Of a DNA stretch of 64,000 nt, positions 26,854-35,741 are shown piece by piece. The position numbers and the translations under genes are program-made. The DNA is from Foliamicus sp965115835 (GTDB lineage Bacteria > Pseudomonadota > Gammaproteobacteria > Steroidobacterales > Foliamicaceae): contig OZ220471.1 in the NCBI GenBank assembly GCA_965115835.1, forward strand, positions 1,984,001 through 2,048,000, given 5' to 3'. Numbering within the stretch: position 1 is the stretch's first letter; every line of letters begins with the position of its first letter. A model generated the notes under the pieces. That model had not been told where the DNA came from and made no database searches. It was given only the letters and a program-made list of their open reading frames with translations.

Positions 26854-27621
26854 ATGAAAATACCGGAGAACATATTCAAGCGCAGGCTCAAGGAAAATGG
26901 CGTGCAGTACGGCCTGTGGCTTGGCCTGGGTTCTCCGGTCGCCGCCGAACTCTGCGCGGTCGCGGGATTCGACTGGCTGCTGATCGATGCCGAACATGCG
27001 CCCAACGACCTTCGTTCGGTCCTGTGGCAGCTTCAGGCCATCGAGGGCACGGGTACGCAGGCCATCGCAAGGGTGGCGGACGACAGCCCGGTGCGAATCA
27101 AGCGCTATCTGGACGCAGGCGTTCAGTCCCTGCTGGCGCCGATGGTGGACACTGTCGAACAGGCCGAGGCGCTGGTGGCCTCCGTTCGCTATCCCCCCCG
27201 GGGCGTGCGCGGTCTCGCCACTTCGATCACTCGCGCCTCGCGCTGGGCGCAGATCGAAAATTACGCCAGCGAGGCCGAAGCGCAGATTTGCCTGATTGTG
27301 CAGGCCGAGACTGTCACCGCGCTGGACAACATCAAGGCCATTGCCGCGGTGGACGGCGTGGATTCGGTGTTCGTGGGCCCCTCGGACCTTTCCGCGTCCA
27401 TGGGGTATCTGGGTCAGCCAGGCCACCCGGAGGTGCAGGCGGCCATTGCTCAGGCGCTGCGGGACATTGCCGCATCCGGCAAGGCGCCGGGCACTCTGGC
27501 CGGAACGCTGCAGGCGGTTCGCACGCATGCGTCCAACGGCGCCAGATTCCTGGGCATAGGCAGCGATACCGCCTTGCTGGCCAGAGGCTCCAGGAACCTG
27601 CTGAAGTCAGTCGGGGACTGA
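26854..27621 (+). CDS. HpcH/HpaI family class II aldolase
   Basis: A 255-residue TIM-barrel aldolase. Motifs include DWLLIDAEHAPND, QSLLAPMVDT, RYPPRGVRG and the metal-site region LIVQAETVTALDNI with FVGPSDLSASMG. HpaI cleaves 4-hydroxy-2-oxoheptane-1,7-dioate to pyruvate and succinic semialdehyde, but the family also accepts sugar-derived 2-keto acids. The start at ATG 26854 has AAAGGGG 5-10 bp upstream. It is the third gene of the transporter-hydratase-aldolase operon. Confidence 0.82.
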   Translation: MKIPENIFKRRLKENGVQYGLWLGLGSPVAAELCAVAGFDWLLIDAEHAPNDLRSVLWQLQAIEGTGTQAIARVADDSPVRIKRYLDAGVQSLLAPMVDTVEQAEALVASVRYPPRGVRGLATSITRASRWAQIENYASEAEAQICLIVQAETVTALDNIKAIAAVDGVDSVFVGPSDLSASMGYLGQPGHPEVQAAIAQALRDIAASGKAPGTLAGTLQAVRTHASNGARFLGIGSDTALLARGSRNLLKSVGD

Positions 27622-28143
27622 AAGAAACAGCCGGAACAGAACCCGGATTTCGTCCAGCGCTTCGGTCAGGGAGTGGCCGGCGCGCAGAAGATGCAAGCGC
27701 GAATGGTTGGCGCGCGCGAAATCGATGCTCCAGCCAGGGGGCACTACATCGTCCTCCCAGCCGTGGACCACGAAGGTTGGCGCACCGACGCTTTCACCCA
27801 GAGGGGGCCAGCCCGGAACCGCCAGCGCCGGCGCCATGAGGAACAGTCCGGCCGCCGGGCGTTGCTGCGCCGCCGCAACCGCCACGTAGCCGCCCATGCT
27901 GCTGCCCGCCAGGAGGACTTCGTTCTCGCAATCCCGCATTCTCGCCACGAGCTTCTTCGCCCTCTCGGCGGGATCGGACATTCCGCGATAGTCGATAGAG
28001 TCCGCCTCCAGGCCCGCGTTTTTGGCATCCTCCGCCAGCGCCGTGATCTTGGCGCCCCACGGGCCGCTTTCCTGGCCGTGGGAGAACAGGACGATGCGCC
28101 GGGCGCTTCCGGCAGGCGGTCGCGCGGGAAAAACCCCGCTCAC
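27607..28143 (-). CDS. Small alpha/beta hydrolase
   Basis: A 178-residue alpha/beta hydrolase with oxyanion region FSHGQESGPWG, nucleophile elbow AGSSMGG, an acidic residue in HGWEDDVVP and the histidine of AGHSL. This is the compact YqiA/DUF2920-like size. The GTG start at 28143 overlaps the ppk2 stop (GTGA), so the gene is translationally coupled to ppk2; a longer frame further upstream is just a shadow inside ppk2. Its 3' end overlaps the opposite-strand aldolase gene by 15 bp. Substrate unknown. Confidence 0.7.
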   Translation of the reverse strand: MSGVFPARPPAGSARRIVLFSHGQESGPWGAKITALAEDAKNAGLEADSIDYRGMSDPAERAKKLVARMRDCENEVLLAGSSMGGYVAVAAAQQRPAAGLFLMAPALAVPGWPPLGESVGAPTFVVHGWEDDVVPPGWSIDFARANHSRLHLLRAGHSLTEALDEIRVLFRLFLSVPD

Positions 28144-29102
28144 CGGGCATCCATCGGTGCGTTGGCGTCCACCACCCGGGCGGCGGGTCCCACAAGCAGC
28201 GCGTCCGGCCCGGTGACCACCTCCGCGTCCTTGTCCGGATAGGGCAGCTTCATCAGGAAATGCTGAAGGCAGGCGATGCGCGCGCGCTTCTTGTCGTCGG
28301 ACTTGATCACGGTCCAGGGCGCATCGGCCGTATCCGTATAGAAGAACATCGCTTCCTTGGCCATCGTGTAGTTGTCCCACTTGTCCATGGATGCGATGTC
28401 GATGGGCGAAATTTTCCATTGCTTCAAGGGGTCGGTTCGGCGGCTGTCGAACCGCTGCGCCTGTTCTTCCCTCGATACCGAGAAGTAGTACTTCAAAAGG
28501 TGAATGCCGCTGTTGACCAGCATGCGTTCCAGTTCCGGGCACTGGCGCATGAACTCCAGATATTCCGCCCGGGTGCAAAAGCCCATTACCCGCTCGACGC
28601 CCGCGCGGTTGTACCAGGAGCGGTCGAACAACACGATTTCCCCGGCGGCCGGGAAATGTTCGATGTAGCGCTGGAAGTACCACTGGCTGCGCTCCTTCTC
28701 GCTGGGCTTCTCGAGCGCCACCACGCGAGCGCCGCGAGGATTGAGGTGCTCCATGAAACGCTTGATGGTTCCACCCTTGCCCGCTGCGTCGCGTCCCTCG
28801 AAGAGAACCAGCACCCTGGCGCCCGACTCCTTGATCCAGCGCTGCGCCTTGAGCAGTTCGGACTGCAGCGATGCCTTCAGGAGTTCATAGGTCTTGCGCT
28901 GCATCTTGTCCTCGTACGGATAGACGCCTTCCTGAAACACGCGGCGGATGACATCCGGGGAGTGCGACGGCTTGCGGCGCGTTTCGTCACGCAGACCAGC
29001 TTGCGGGTCAGCGCCCGCGCCGGCTCGCGCCAGCGGCGTCACCCGCGATGCGGTGTCGGCCTGCTCTCGCCCGATACGCTTTGCGCCCGCCTTCTCACTC
29101 AT
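28140..29102 (-). CDS. ppk2: Polyphosphate kinase 2
   Basis: A 320-residue PPK2 family enzyme that phosphorylates nucleotides with polyphosphate. The Walker A region is FEGRDAAGKGGTIKRF, the Walker B region is LFDRSWYNRAGVERVMGF, and the lid contains MDKWDNYTMAKEAMF. The first 45 residues are basic and low in complexity, an extension before the family core. It is the first gene of a two-gene unit with the small hydrolase. The subclass (ADP or AMP as acceptor) is not certain from sequence. Confidence 0.9.
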   Translation of the reverse strand: MSEKAGAKRIGREQADTASRVTPLARAGAGADPQAGLRDETRRKPSHSPDVIRRVFQEGVYPYEDKMQRKTYELLKASLQSELLKAQRWIKESGARVLVLFEGRDAAGKGGTIKRFMEHLNPRGARVVALEKPSEKERSQWYFQRYIEHFPAAGEIVLFDRSWYNRAGVERVMGFCTRAEYLEFMRQCPELERMLVNSGIHLLKYYFSVSREEQAQRFDSRRTDPLKQWKISPIDIASMDKWDNYTMAKEAMFFYTDTADAPWTVIKSDDKKRARIACLQHFLMKLPYPDKDAEVVTGPDALLVGPAARVVDANAPMDAR

Positions 29103-29125
29103 GACCTCTCTCCCCCGAGGAGGGC

Positions 29126-29140
29126 CGCCCGATTATACAA
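29126..29140 (-). promoter_or_regulatory. Possible ppk2 promoter -10 element
   Basis: On the minus strand a perfect TATAAT lies at 29137-29132, 30 bp before the ppk2 start and directly after a T6 run. The -35 region is weak. A small GC-rich hairpin precedes the T run, so this stretch could also act as a terminator for transcripts entering from upstream. Confidence 0.4.
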
Positions 29141-29252
29141 AAAACCCCGCCAGCCAAGCGGCAAGGCGTCGATGCCGCACACGCGGCGGGTCACGCGACC
29201 GGGGCGTTGCGGTATGATCGTTGGCCTTTTTTGACCTTCCGAACCTGGGGCC

Positions 29253-29750
29253 ATGACGGAAACAGACAAGCTGCTGAGCAACAATGCACGGTACGCAAAA
29301 CGTTTCGACAAGAGTGATTTGCCGCTTGCTCCCGCGCGCAAGCTGGCGGTCGTGGCCTGCATGGATGCCCGGGTGGATATCCGCAGGATCCTGGGCCTGG
29401 AAGACGGCGACGCACACGTCATCCGCAATGCTGGCGGCGTTGTGACCGACGATGTCTTGCGCTCGCTGGTGATTTCCCAGCGCCTGCTGGGTACCGGTGA
29501 AATCATGCTGATCCACCACACCGGCTGCGGAATGCTGACCTTCCGCGACGACGACCTCAAGGACGCGATCGAAGACGAGACTGGCCTGCGACCGGCATTC
29601 GCGCTGGAATCGTTCCGTGATCTGGAACAGAATGTGCGTCAATCGATCGCCCGGATCAAGGCCTGCCCCTTCATCCCTCGCAAGGACCGGGTGCGGGGCT
29701 TTGTGTACGACTGCGCCACTGGCCGGCTCGCCGAGGTGGCGGCCGATTGA
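29253..29750 (+). CDS. Beta-type carbonic anhydrase
   Basis: A 165-residue beta-carbonic anhydrase of the small bacterial type. Zinc ligands are C36, H89 and C92, and D38-R40 form the conserved dyad (ACMDAR, HTGCG). It interconverts CO2 and bicarbonate, probably in the cytoplasm as no signal peptide is present. It is divergent from ppk2 and followed after about 180 bp by the YeiH-like gene. The short form (about 165 residues) is common in marine and soil bacteria; activity is expected but not proven for this subgroup. Confidence 0.85.
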   Translation: MTETDKLLSNNARYAKRFDKSDLPLAPARKLAVVACMDARVDIRRILGLEDGDAHVIRNAGGVVTDDVLRSLVISQRLLGTGEIMLIHHTGCGMLTFRDDDLKDAIEDETGLRPAFALESFRDLEQNVRQSIARIKACPFIPRKDRVRGFVYDCATGRLAEVAAD

Positions 29751-29927
29751 GCACGAACCGGAAGACGTGCCGGATGCGGACAATGCGTGCCGGGGCGCCT
29801 GTCGCCATCATGGCGCTCGCGGCAAGCGGTCGCCAGGACCGATGAACGCTGGCGGCGAGCAGGGCCTCAGGCCCTTGTGCGGCGCGAGGCGCACCTGCTC
29901 ATCCGGATCCCGGAGCGTCCGGTTGCC

Positions 29928-31037
29928 GTGATATTCGCGCCGCGTTTGCGGGTCTGGTGGCTGGGCGTGGCGCTGGCGGTGGCGGTGGCGGTGGGCGCCA
30001 GCTATTCAGCATCATGGATCGGCGAGTCGCTCCTGGGGTTCGAGAAGAGCCCCGTAAGCGCGATCATGCTGGCCATCGTTTTCGGCATGGTCCTGTGCAA
30101 TCTGGTGAACCTTGCGCCGCACGCGGGCGCGGGGTTGAAATTCTGTTCCACCGCGGTGTTGCGCACCGGCATCATGCTGCTCGGCTTTCGCCTGAGCCTC
30201 CTCGGCGCAGGAAAATTCACTCTCGTGGCGCTGCCCTTCGTGGTGGTGGCGGCCGGTTCCGCCCTGGCCGTTGTGGGCGGAGCTAGCAGGCGGCTGGGCT
30301 TGTCGCGGAGTCTGGGCGGCCTGATCGCGGTGGGGACCAGCATTTGCGGCGCGACGGCCATCGTGGCCACGGCGCCACTGATTCGAGCGCGCGAATCGGA
30401 GGTGAGCTATGCGATTGCCTGCATCACGGTGTTCGGGATTGCGGCGATGTTTCTCTACCCGATTCTGGCGCACGAATTCTTTCCGGACCGCCCCGAGCTG
30501 GCGGGGTTGTTCCTGGGCGCTTCGATCCATGAGACCGCCCAGGTTGCCGGGGCGGGGATGATGTACCAGGAACAATACGGCGCGCCAGTGGCGCTGGACA
30601 TCGCCACGGTCACAAAGCTGGTCCGCAACCTCTTGATGATCGCGATCATTCCCCTGGCCGGAATTGTGTTTGCCGCCGAGCGCAAGCCGGGAGAAACGCG
30701 CGGATGGCGCAACTACCTGGAAATGGCGCCCTGGTTCGTGGTGGGCTTCGCGCTGTGCTCGGCGCTCCGGACACTGGGAGATGCGGGAGAACAAGCCTTC
30801 GGCCTGATGGAGCCGGGCACCTGGTCGCAAGTAGTGGAATATCTGCGCTCGGCGGCCGGCATCTGCCTGCTGATCGCCATGGCGGCGGTGGGCCTGAACT
30901 CCAGTTTTGCCGGCATCCGCCGGATCGGCCGGCGCCCCTTCGTGCTGGGGCTGCTGGCGGCCGCCGTCACCGGCGGGGTGAGTTTCGTGGCGATCTCCGT
31001 GGCTGCCCCGCCGCTGCTTGGCCTGCTGGGGCCTTGA
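29928..31037 (+). CDS. YeiH/UPF0324 family membrane protein
   Basis: A polytopic protein of about 369 residues, with 10 or so helices. Family blocks include GIMLLGFRLSL, GTSICGATAIVATAPLI, the ETAQVAGAG segment and LVRNLLMIAIIPL. Members are putative sulfate or small-anion exporters, but this is not settled. The GTG at 29928 is chosen since upstream codons (from 29787) are arginine-rich with no homology; the start is uncertain. Confidence 0.78.
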   Translation: MIFAPRLRVWWLGVALAVAVAVGASYSASWIGESLLGFEKSPVSAIMLAIVFGMVLCNLVNLAPHAGAGLKFCSTAVLRTGIMLLGFRLSLLGAGKFTLVALPFVVVAAGSALAVVGGASRRLGLSRSLGGLIAVGTSICGATAIVATAPLIRARESEVSYAIACITVFGIAAMFLYPILAHEFFPDRPELAGLFLGASIHETAQVAGAGMMYQEQYGAPVALDIATVTKLVRNLLMIAIIPLAGIVFAAERKPGETRGWRNYLEMAPWFVVGFALCSALRTLGDAGEQAFGLMEPGTWSQVVEYLRSAAGICLLIAMAAVGLNSSFAGIRRIGRRPFVLGLLAAAVTGGVSFVAISVAAPPLLGLLGP

Positions 31038-31087
31038 AACGCCTGCGCCGGCCCGGCGGCGAACAGTCTCCGGCCGCAGGCCAGAGT

Positions 31088-31303
31088 TCAGGCGTTCAGG
31101 TCGGGTATCTGCTCGCTTTCCAGACGCTCGATCATGTCCTTGAGGCGCAGCTTGCGTTTCTTCATGCGTTTCAGCATGAATTGGTCCGCGTGCGTGTTTC
31201 TTGACATTTCCGCGATGGCGCGATCAAGGTCCCTGTGTTCGTCCCGGAGTTGCTTGACTTTCTCCCGATTGGCAAAAGTCTGTTTTTCGATGTTCGAGTT
31301 CAT
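31088..31303 (-). CDS. YdcH-like protein (DUF465)
   Basis: A 71-residue, highly charged, helical protein with the DUF465 pattern: REKVKQLRDEHRDLDRAI in the first helix and MKKRKLRLKDMIERLE in the second, a likely coiled-coil hairpin. ATG 31303 has AAGGGC before it. Function is unknown. It lies convergent with the YeiH-like gene and divergent from aapJ. Confidence 0.8.
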   Translation of the reverse strand: MNSNIEKQTFANREKVKQLRDEHRDLDRAIAEMSRNTHADQFMLKRMKKRKLRLKDMIERLESEQIPDLNA

Positions 31304-31444
31304 CTGCCCTTGCGCAAGGTGTACGCAGGCGCCCCGGAAACCGTGATGGGCCGTCTGCCTGCGTAACCCGCATTGTAGCCCGACGCCGCCCGCTTGCAAC
31401 GATCCCTGCCGGCTTCCCGGCTGGCAGGGTAAACTCGCCAGACC

Positions 31445-32497
31445 ATGCGGGGCTTGTTGACGGCGCACGAGCAACTGAAGGCGGCGCGTAATTCAATCGC
31501 CGCCGCTTCGGTTTTCGCGGCCGTGATGGCGGTGGCGCCGGCCAGCGCGCAAGCGGATACGCTCTCGGATGTGCTGGAGCGCGGCATGCTGCGTTGCGCC
31601 GTTATCGAATCCAGCCCCGGCTTCAGTTCCATCGATGCCAGCGGCCGCAGATACGGGTTCGACATCGACAACTGCCGGACTGTGGCCGCTGCCGTGCTGG
31701 GCGACGCCGAAGCGATCGAGTACGTGCCGATCAATCCCAACACCGCTTTCACCACCCTGCAGTCCGGGGGCGTGGATGTGTTTCCCGGGGGGGCAACCTG
31801 GACCTTCCTCCGGGATACGTCGCTGGGGCTGGATTACACCGGCGCCTATCTCTATGCGGGACAGGGCTTTGTGGTGCGTCGCGCGTCCGGCGTGTCGCGC
31901 GTCGCCGATCTCGAAGGAGCCACCGTTTGCGTCGCCCAGGGAACCACCAACGAGCAGAATCTGGCGGACTACTTCAGGGCCCGGGGCATGCAGTATTCCA
32001 TCGTGACCTTTGCCGATGTGGAGCGCGGCCTGAACGCCTATCTTTCGGACCGTTGCGACGCCTTCACCACCGAGGTGTTTTCCCTGGCGGGCCGCATAGT
32101 GGCCCTGCGCAACCCTGATGAGCATGTGATCCTTGGCGAGGTCATTTCCAAAGAGCCTTTCTCCGGTCTGGTTCGCCAGGGCGATCCGCGCTGGCGCGAC
32201 ATCGTTTTCTGGGCGTTCAATTCACGCGTGGCCGCCGAAGAATTCGGTCTGACCATGGCCAACGTGGCGGAGGCCCGGGCAACGACCGGAGAAGCCAAAA
32301 TCCGCCGCTTCCTTGGGGTTGAGGGGGACTTCGGCGAAAAACTGGGGCTGCGCAACGACTGGGCCTATCAGATCGTGGCCCAGGTGGGCAATTACGGCGA
32401 AGTGTTCGCCCGGCATTTCGAGCCCCTGGGGTTGCAGCGCGGCCTCAATGCGCTGTGGAGCGATGGCGGCCTCATGATCGCCATGCCATACCGCTAG
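31445..32497 (+). CDS. aapJ: General L-amino acid ABC transporter, periplasmic binding protein
   Basis: A 350-residue binding protein of the AapJ/GltI type. The N-terminus has a signal peptide ending near PASAQA. The mature sequence shows LERGMLRCAVIESSPGFSSID, GFDIDNCRTVAAAVLGD and TTLQSGGVDVFPGG, typical of the general amino-acid binding protein. It captures polar L-amino acids and delivers them to AapQM. The permease genes follow on the same strand, but the ATPase does not (see aapP). Confidence 0.88.
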   Translation: MRGLLTAHEQLKAARNSIAAASVFAAVMAVAPASAQADTLSDVLERGMLRCAVIESSPGFSSIDASGRRYGFDIDNCRTVAAAVLGDAEAIEYVPINPNTAFTTLQSGGVDVFPGGATWTFLRDTSLGLDYTGAYLYAGQGFVVRRASGVSRVADLEGATVCVAQGTTNEQNLADYFRARGMQYSIVTFADVERGLNAYLSDRCDAFTTEVFSLAGRIVALRNPDEHVILGEVISKEPFSGLVRQGDPRWRDIVFWAFNSRVAAEEFGLTMANVAEARATTGEAKIRRFLGVEGDFGEKLGLRNDWAYQIVAQVGNYGEVFARHFEPLGLQRGLNALWSDGGLMIAMPYR

Positions 32498-32563
32498 AAG
32501 CCTGCGCCGCAGAAAATTCTCCCGGGACAGCACTATGCAAATACCTCGATTCATTGGCAATAA

Positions 32564-33649
32564 TTGGGGCACGGAAGCCATATATTGGCGAAATCCGGCC
32601 GCTCTATCCCACTGGCTGAATGCCAAATCGTCCTGCGGGGCAAGCTCCTAGCCTTCGGGGGCCTCAAGCGCTCCCGGCCATCCGTGCGCAACAACTCCGC
32701 TTTCTGGCTGCAAGGCCTGCTGGCGCTGGCGCTGGTGGCGCTGGTGGTTCTGGTGTTTCGCACCACTCAGGCGAACCTTGAACTTCTGGGCGTGCAAACC
32801 GGCTTCGACTTCCTGTCGAACAAGGCCGGTTTCTCCATTTCCCAGCACCTGATTCCCTACAGCGAGGATTCATCGATCCTCACGGCCCTGGGCGTAGCCA
32901 TTCTCAATACCTTGTTGTTGGCGGTGTCTTGTGTGGCGCTGGCCAGCATCATCGGGATGTTCGTGGGCGTGGGGCGGCTGTCTTCCAACTGGCTGGCGTC
33001 GCGGCTGTCCCTGGGCTATCTCGAGCTGTTTCGCAACATTCCCGTGTTGCTGCAGGTTTTCTTCTGGTACTACGTTGTCCTGCGCGCGCTGCCGTCCTTT
33101 CAGTCCAGCATTTTCATCACGGATTACCTGGTGCTGAACAACCGCGGCCTGTACTTTCCATTTGTCGAGTTCAGCGAAGGCCTTTCCATCCGGCCTCCCG
33201 TCATGGGCCGCTTTGCCTACGAGGGCGGCTTCTACCTGATGCCGGAGTTTCTTGCCTTGTGGGTGGGCCTGTCGCTCTACAACGCCAGCTATATCTCGGA
33301 AATCGTGCGTTCGGGCTTCGGGTCGGTTCCGCGCGGCCAGTGGGAGGCGGGCGCGGCGCTGGGGCTCGGATCGCGCACGGTGCTGCGCCGGATCGTGTTT
33401 CCACAGGCGCTTCGGGCCATCCTGCCGCCGCTCACCACGGTGTACATGAACATGTTCAAGGCGACTTCCCTGGCGGCCGCGATTGCCTATCCGGAAATCG
33501 TCTCGGTGTTCGTGGGCACGGTCAACAACCTGGTGGGCAGGCCCGTGGAAGTGATGGCCGTCACGCTGGCGTTTTATGCCGGCGTGAGTTTTCTGGTGGC
33601 GTGGCTGATGGCTCGCTGGAACAAACGGGTCATGCGCCGTGGGCAATAG
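32564..33649 (+). CDS. aapQ: General L-amino acid ABC transporter permease AapQ
   Basis: A 361-residue permease. The transporter core begins with NNSAFWLQGLLALALV, a TQANLELLGVQTGFDFL periplasmic stretch is conserved, and the EAA loop reads GQWEAGAALGLGSRTVLRRIVFPQALRAILPP. The start is uncertain: TTG 32564 gives the full frame, GTG 32684 would start just before the first helix. It overlaps aapM by 11 bp. Confidence 0.85.
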   Translation: MGHGSHILAKSGRSIPLAECQIVLRGKLLAFGGLKRSRPSVRNNSAFWLQGLLALALVALVVLVFRTTQANLELLGVQTGFDFLSNKAGFSISQHLIPYSEDSSILTALGVAILNTLLLAVSCVALASIIGMFVGVGRLSSNWLASRLSLGYLELFRNIPVLLQVFFWYYVVLRALPSFQSSIFITDYLVLNNRGLYFPFVEFSEGLSIRPPVMGRFAYEGGFYLMPEFLALWVGLSLYNASYISEIVRSGFGSVPRGQWEAGAALGLGSRTVLRRIVFPQALRAILPPLTTVYMNMFKATSLAAAIAYPEIVSVFVGTVNNLVGRPVEVMAVTLAFYAGVSFLVAWLMARWNKRVMRRGQ

Positions 33650-34745
33650 GCCGGCAACGGCGGACTCGCGGCAAGGCGGCGCGCTGGCGTGGCTGAGGCG
33701 CAACCTGTTTTCCTCCTGGCTCAACAGCATGGTCAGCGTGGCGCTGCTCGGTGTTCTGGGATGGCTGGCGATCCAGCTGGTCCAGTGGTTGATCCTGGAT
33801 GCGCAATGGTCGGGCAGCGGCCCGGGCGCCTGCGTCGACGCGCGAGCCCTTTGCTGGCCGTTCGTGCGGGCGCGCTGGCCACAGTTTCTCTACGGCCTTT
33901 ATCCCGCAGCGGAAGTCTGGAGGGTCAACCTGGGCCTGGGGCTGGGGGCGCTGCTCGGCGCGACCCTGGCGATTCGCCGGATGCCGGGGCGCCGACTCGT
34001 CGCCGCCTTCTTGTTGCTGGCCTACCCACCGCTGGCCTGGCTGCTGTTCCGCGGCGGAGTGGGGGGGCTTATGCCGGTCGAGACATCGCTTTGGGGCGGT
34101 TTCTTCCTGACGCTGGTGGTAACCGGTTCGGTTTTCTGGGTTTCCCTGGCTGCCGGATTGCTGCTGGCCTTGGGAAGGCACAGCCGCCTGCTCCTGCTGC
34201 GTCAGGCCTGCACCGTGTGGATTGAATTCTGGCGCGCAGTTCCGGTTCTGGTGCTGCTGTTCGTGGTCATCATCATGCTGCCGCTGTTTCTGCCCGCAAA
34301 TATCGAAATCGACAAGCTCGGCCGGGCGATGATCGCCTTCGCCATACTGATGTCCACGTACCTGGCCGAGGCGGTGCGCGGTGGATTGCAGAGCCTGCCT
34401 GCGGGGCAGTACGAAGCGGCCCGCGCGCTGGGGCTGAGCTGGGCGCAGTCGCGGCTGCATGTGGTGTTGCCCCAGGCGCTGGTAGTGGCGCTGCCGCAGA
34501 TCACCGGCAACTTCATCGGCTTGTTCAAGGAGACCACCGTTTTGCTCGTGATCGGCCTTTTCGACCTTCTCGGAGAGGTGCAAAGAGCCGCGAGCGACCC
34601 GCAGTGGCTGGGCACGGGCACTACGGCAGCCGGCTACCTGTTCGTGGCGGCTTTCTTCTGGACAGCCTGCTTTTGCCTGTCGCGCGCAAGCGCACGAATC
34701 GAGCGCCGCATGACGCGCTATCGAGCCAGGGCGGCTCGCCCATGA
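33639..34745 (+). CDS. aapM: General L-amino acid ABC transporter permease AapM
   Basis: A 368-residue second permease of the Aap system. The region EFWRAVPVLVLLFVVIIMLPLFLP, the EAA loop GQYEAARALGLSWAQSRLHVVLPQAL and the ending ITGNFIGLFKETTVLLVIGLFDLL are family hallmarks. The GTG start at 33639 lies within the end of aapQ, so the two are coupled. The aapP gene expected next is on the opposite strand 246 bp away. Confidence 0.87.
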   Translation: MGNRPATADSRQGGALAWLRRNLFSSWLNSMVSVALLGVLGWLAIQLVQWLILDAQWSGSGPGACVDARALCWPFVRARWPQFLYGLYPAAEVWRVNLGLGLGALLGATLAIRRMPGRRLVAAFLLLAYPPLAWLLFRGGVGGLMPVETSLWGGFFLTLVVTGSVFWVSLAAGLLLALGRHSRLLLLRQACTVWIEFWRAVPVLVLLFVVIIMLPLFLPANIEIDKLGRAMIAFAILMSTYLAEAVRGGLQSLPAGQYEAARALGLSWAQSRLHVVLPQALVVALPQITGNFIGLFKETTVLLVIGLFDLLGEVQRAASDPQWLGTGTTAAGYLFVAAFFWTACFCLSRASARIERRMTRYRARAARP

Positions 34746-34991
34746 ACGAATACCGCCTGACGCATCCGTCACACCGCCTGTTGCCGCGCCCGCGCCACAC
34801 ACAAGCATCCGCAACAGTGTGCCGGACAAGCCCCGACAAGCGGTTTCCGAAACACTCGAACGATGACGCCAGCGAGTTTGCCGGAAAGGGCGCCATCCGG
34901 GAACCGGACACGCAGGCGCAAATAACCGGCGCCTGCCCGCCGGATGGCGGGGAGGGTTGGAGGGAGGGATTCCTTCTCGCCGGGGTTTCGA

Positions 34992-35741
34992 TCAGGTGCG
35001 GAGTTGGCCCAGGAAGGTCCGCAGGCGGTCGGATCGGGGGTGTTCGAAGAACTGCCCGGGGGGCGCCTGCTCCAGGATTTCGCCGCCGTCCATGAACACG
35101 ACGCGGTCGGCCACCTGGCGGGCGAAGGCCATCTCATGGCTTACGCACAACATGGTCATCCCATCGTGTGCGAGTTCCACCATCACTTCCAGCACCTCCT
35201 GGACCATCTCCGGGTCCAGGGCCGAAGTGGGTTCGTCGAACAGCATGATTTCCGGCTGCATGCACAAGGCGCGCGCGATCGCCACACGCTGCTGCTGCCC
35301 CCCGGAGAGCTGGCCGGGAAACTTGCCCTGCTGTTCGGCCAACCCCATGCGCTGCAGCAGTTCCATGGCCCGTTGCTCGGCTTCTTCGCGCCGGATCTTG
35401 CGAACCCGCGCCGGCGCAAGACAAAGGTTGTCCATGACCGACAAGTGGGGGAAAAGATTGAACTGCTGGAAAACCATTCCCACCCTGAGCCGCACGCGGG
35501 TGCGAGCCGCGTCCGAGTCCAGCAGGAATCCCGCCACCTCCATGGAGCCTTCCTGAAATTCCTCCAGCCCGTTCATGCAGCGGATCAGCGTGGATTTGCC
35601 CGATCCGGACGGACCGCAAATCACGATCCGTTCGCCGGAGCCGACCTTCAGGCTCACCTTCTTCAAGGCCTGGAAGCCGCCGAACCACTTGCTCACGTTC
35701 TCGGCCCGGATAACCGTTGCGCCGGTGGATTCGGCGCTCAT
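34992..35741 (-). CDS. aapP: Amino acid ABC transporter ATPase AapP (inverted relative to aapJQM)
   Basis: A 249-residue polar amino-acid ABC ATPase. Walker A is GPSGSGKST, the Q-loop is FQQFNLFPH, the signature is LSGGQQQRVAIARA, and Walker B is IMLFDEPTSALDPE with the switch histidine in CVSHEM. It is the natural fourth subunit for AapJQM but is transcribed towards them, at the end of the ctaA-cyoE-SDR series. Its ATG overlaps the SDR stop (ATGA). An inversion or a regulatory uncoupling of the transporter is implied. Confidence 0.88.
   Translation of the reverse strand: MSAESTGATVIRAENVSKWFGGFQALKKVSLKVGSGERIVICGPSGSGKSTLIRCMNGLEEFQEGSMEVAGFLLDSDAARTRVRLRVGMVFQQFNLFPHLSVMDNLCLAPARVRKIRREEAEQRAMELLQRMGLAEQQGKFPGQLSGGQQQRVAIARALCMQPEIMLFDEPTSALDPEMVQEVLEVMVELAHDGMTMLCVSHEMAFARQVADRVVFMDGGEILEQAPPGQFFEHPRSDRLRTFLGQLRT

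Noticed and set aside
34746..34991. Gap between the convergent aapM and aapP genes examined for terminators
   Set aside because: No stem followed by a T-run is visible on either strand.
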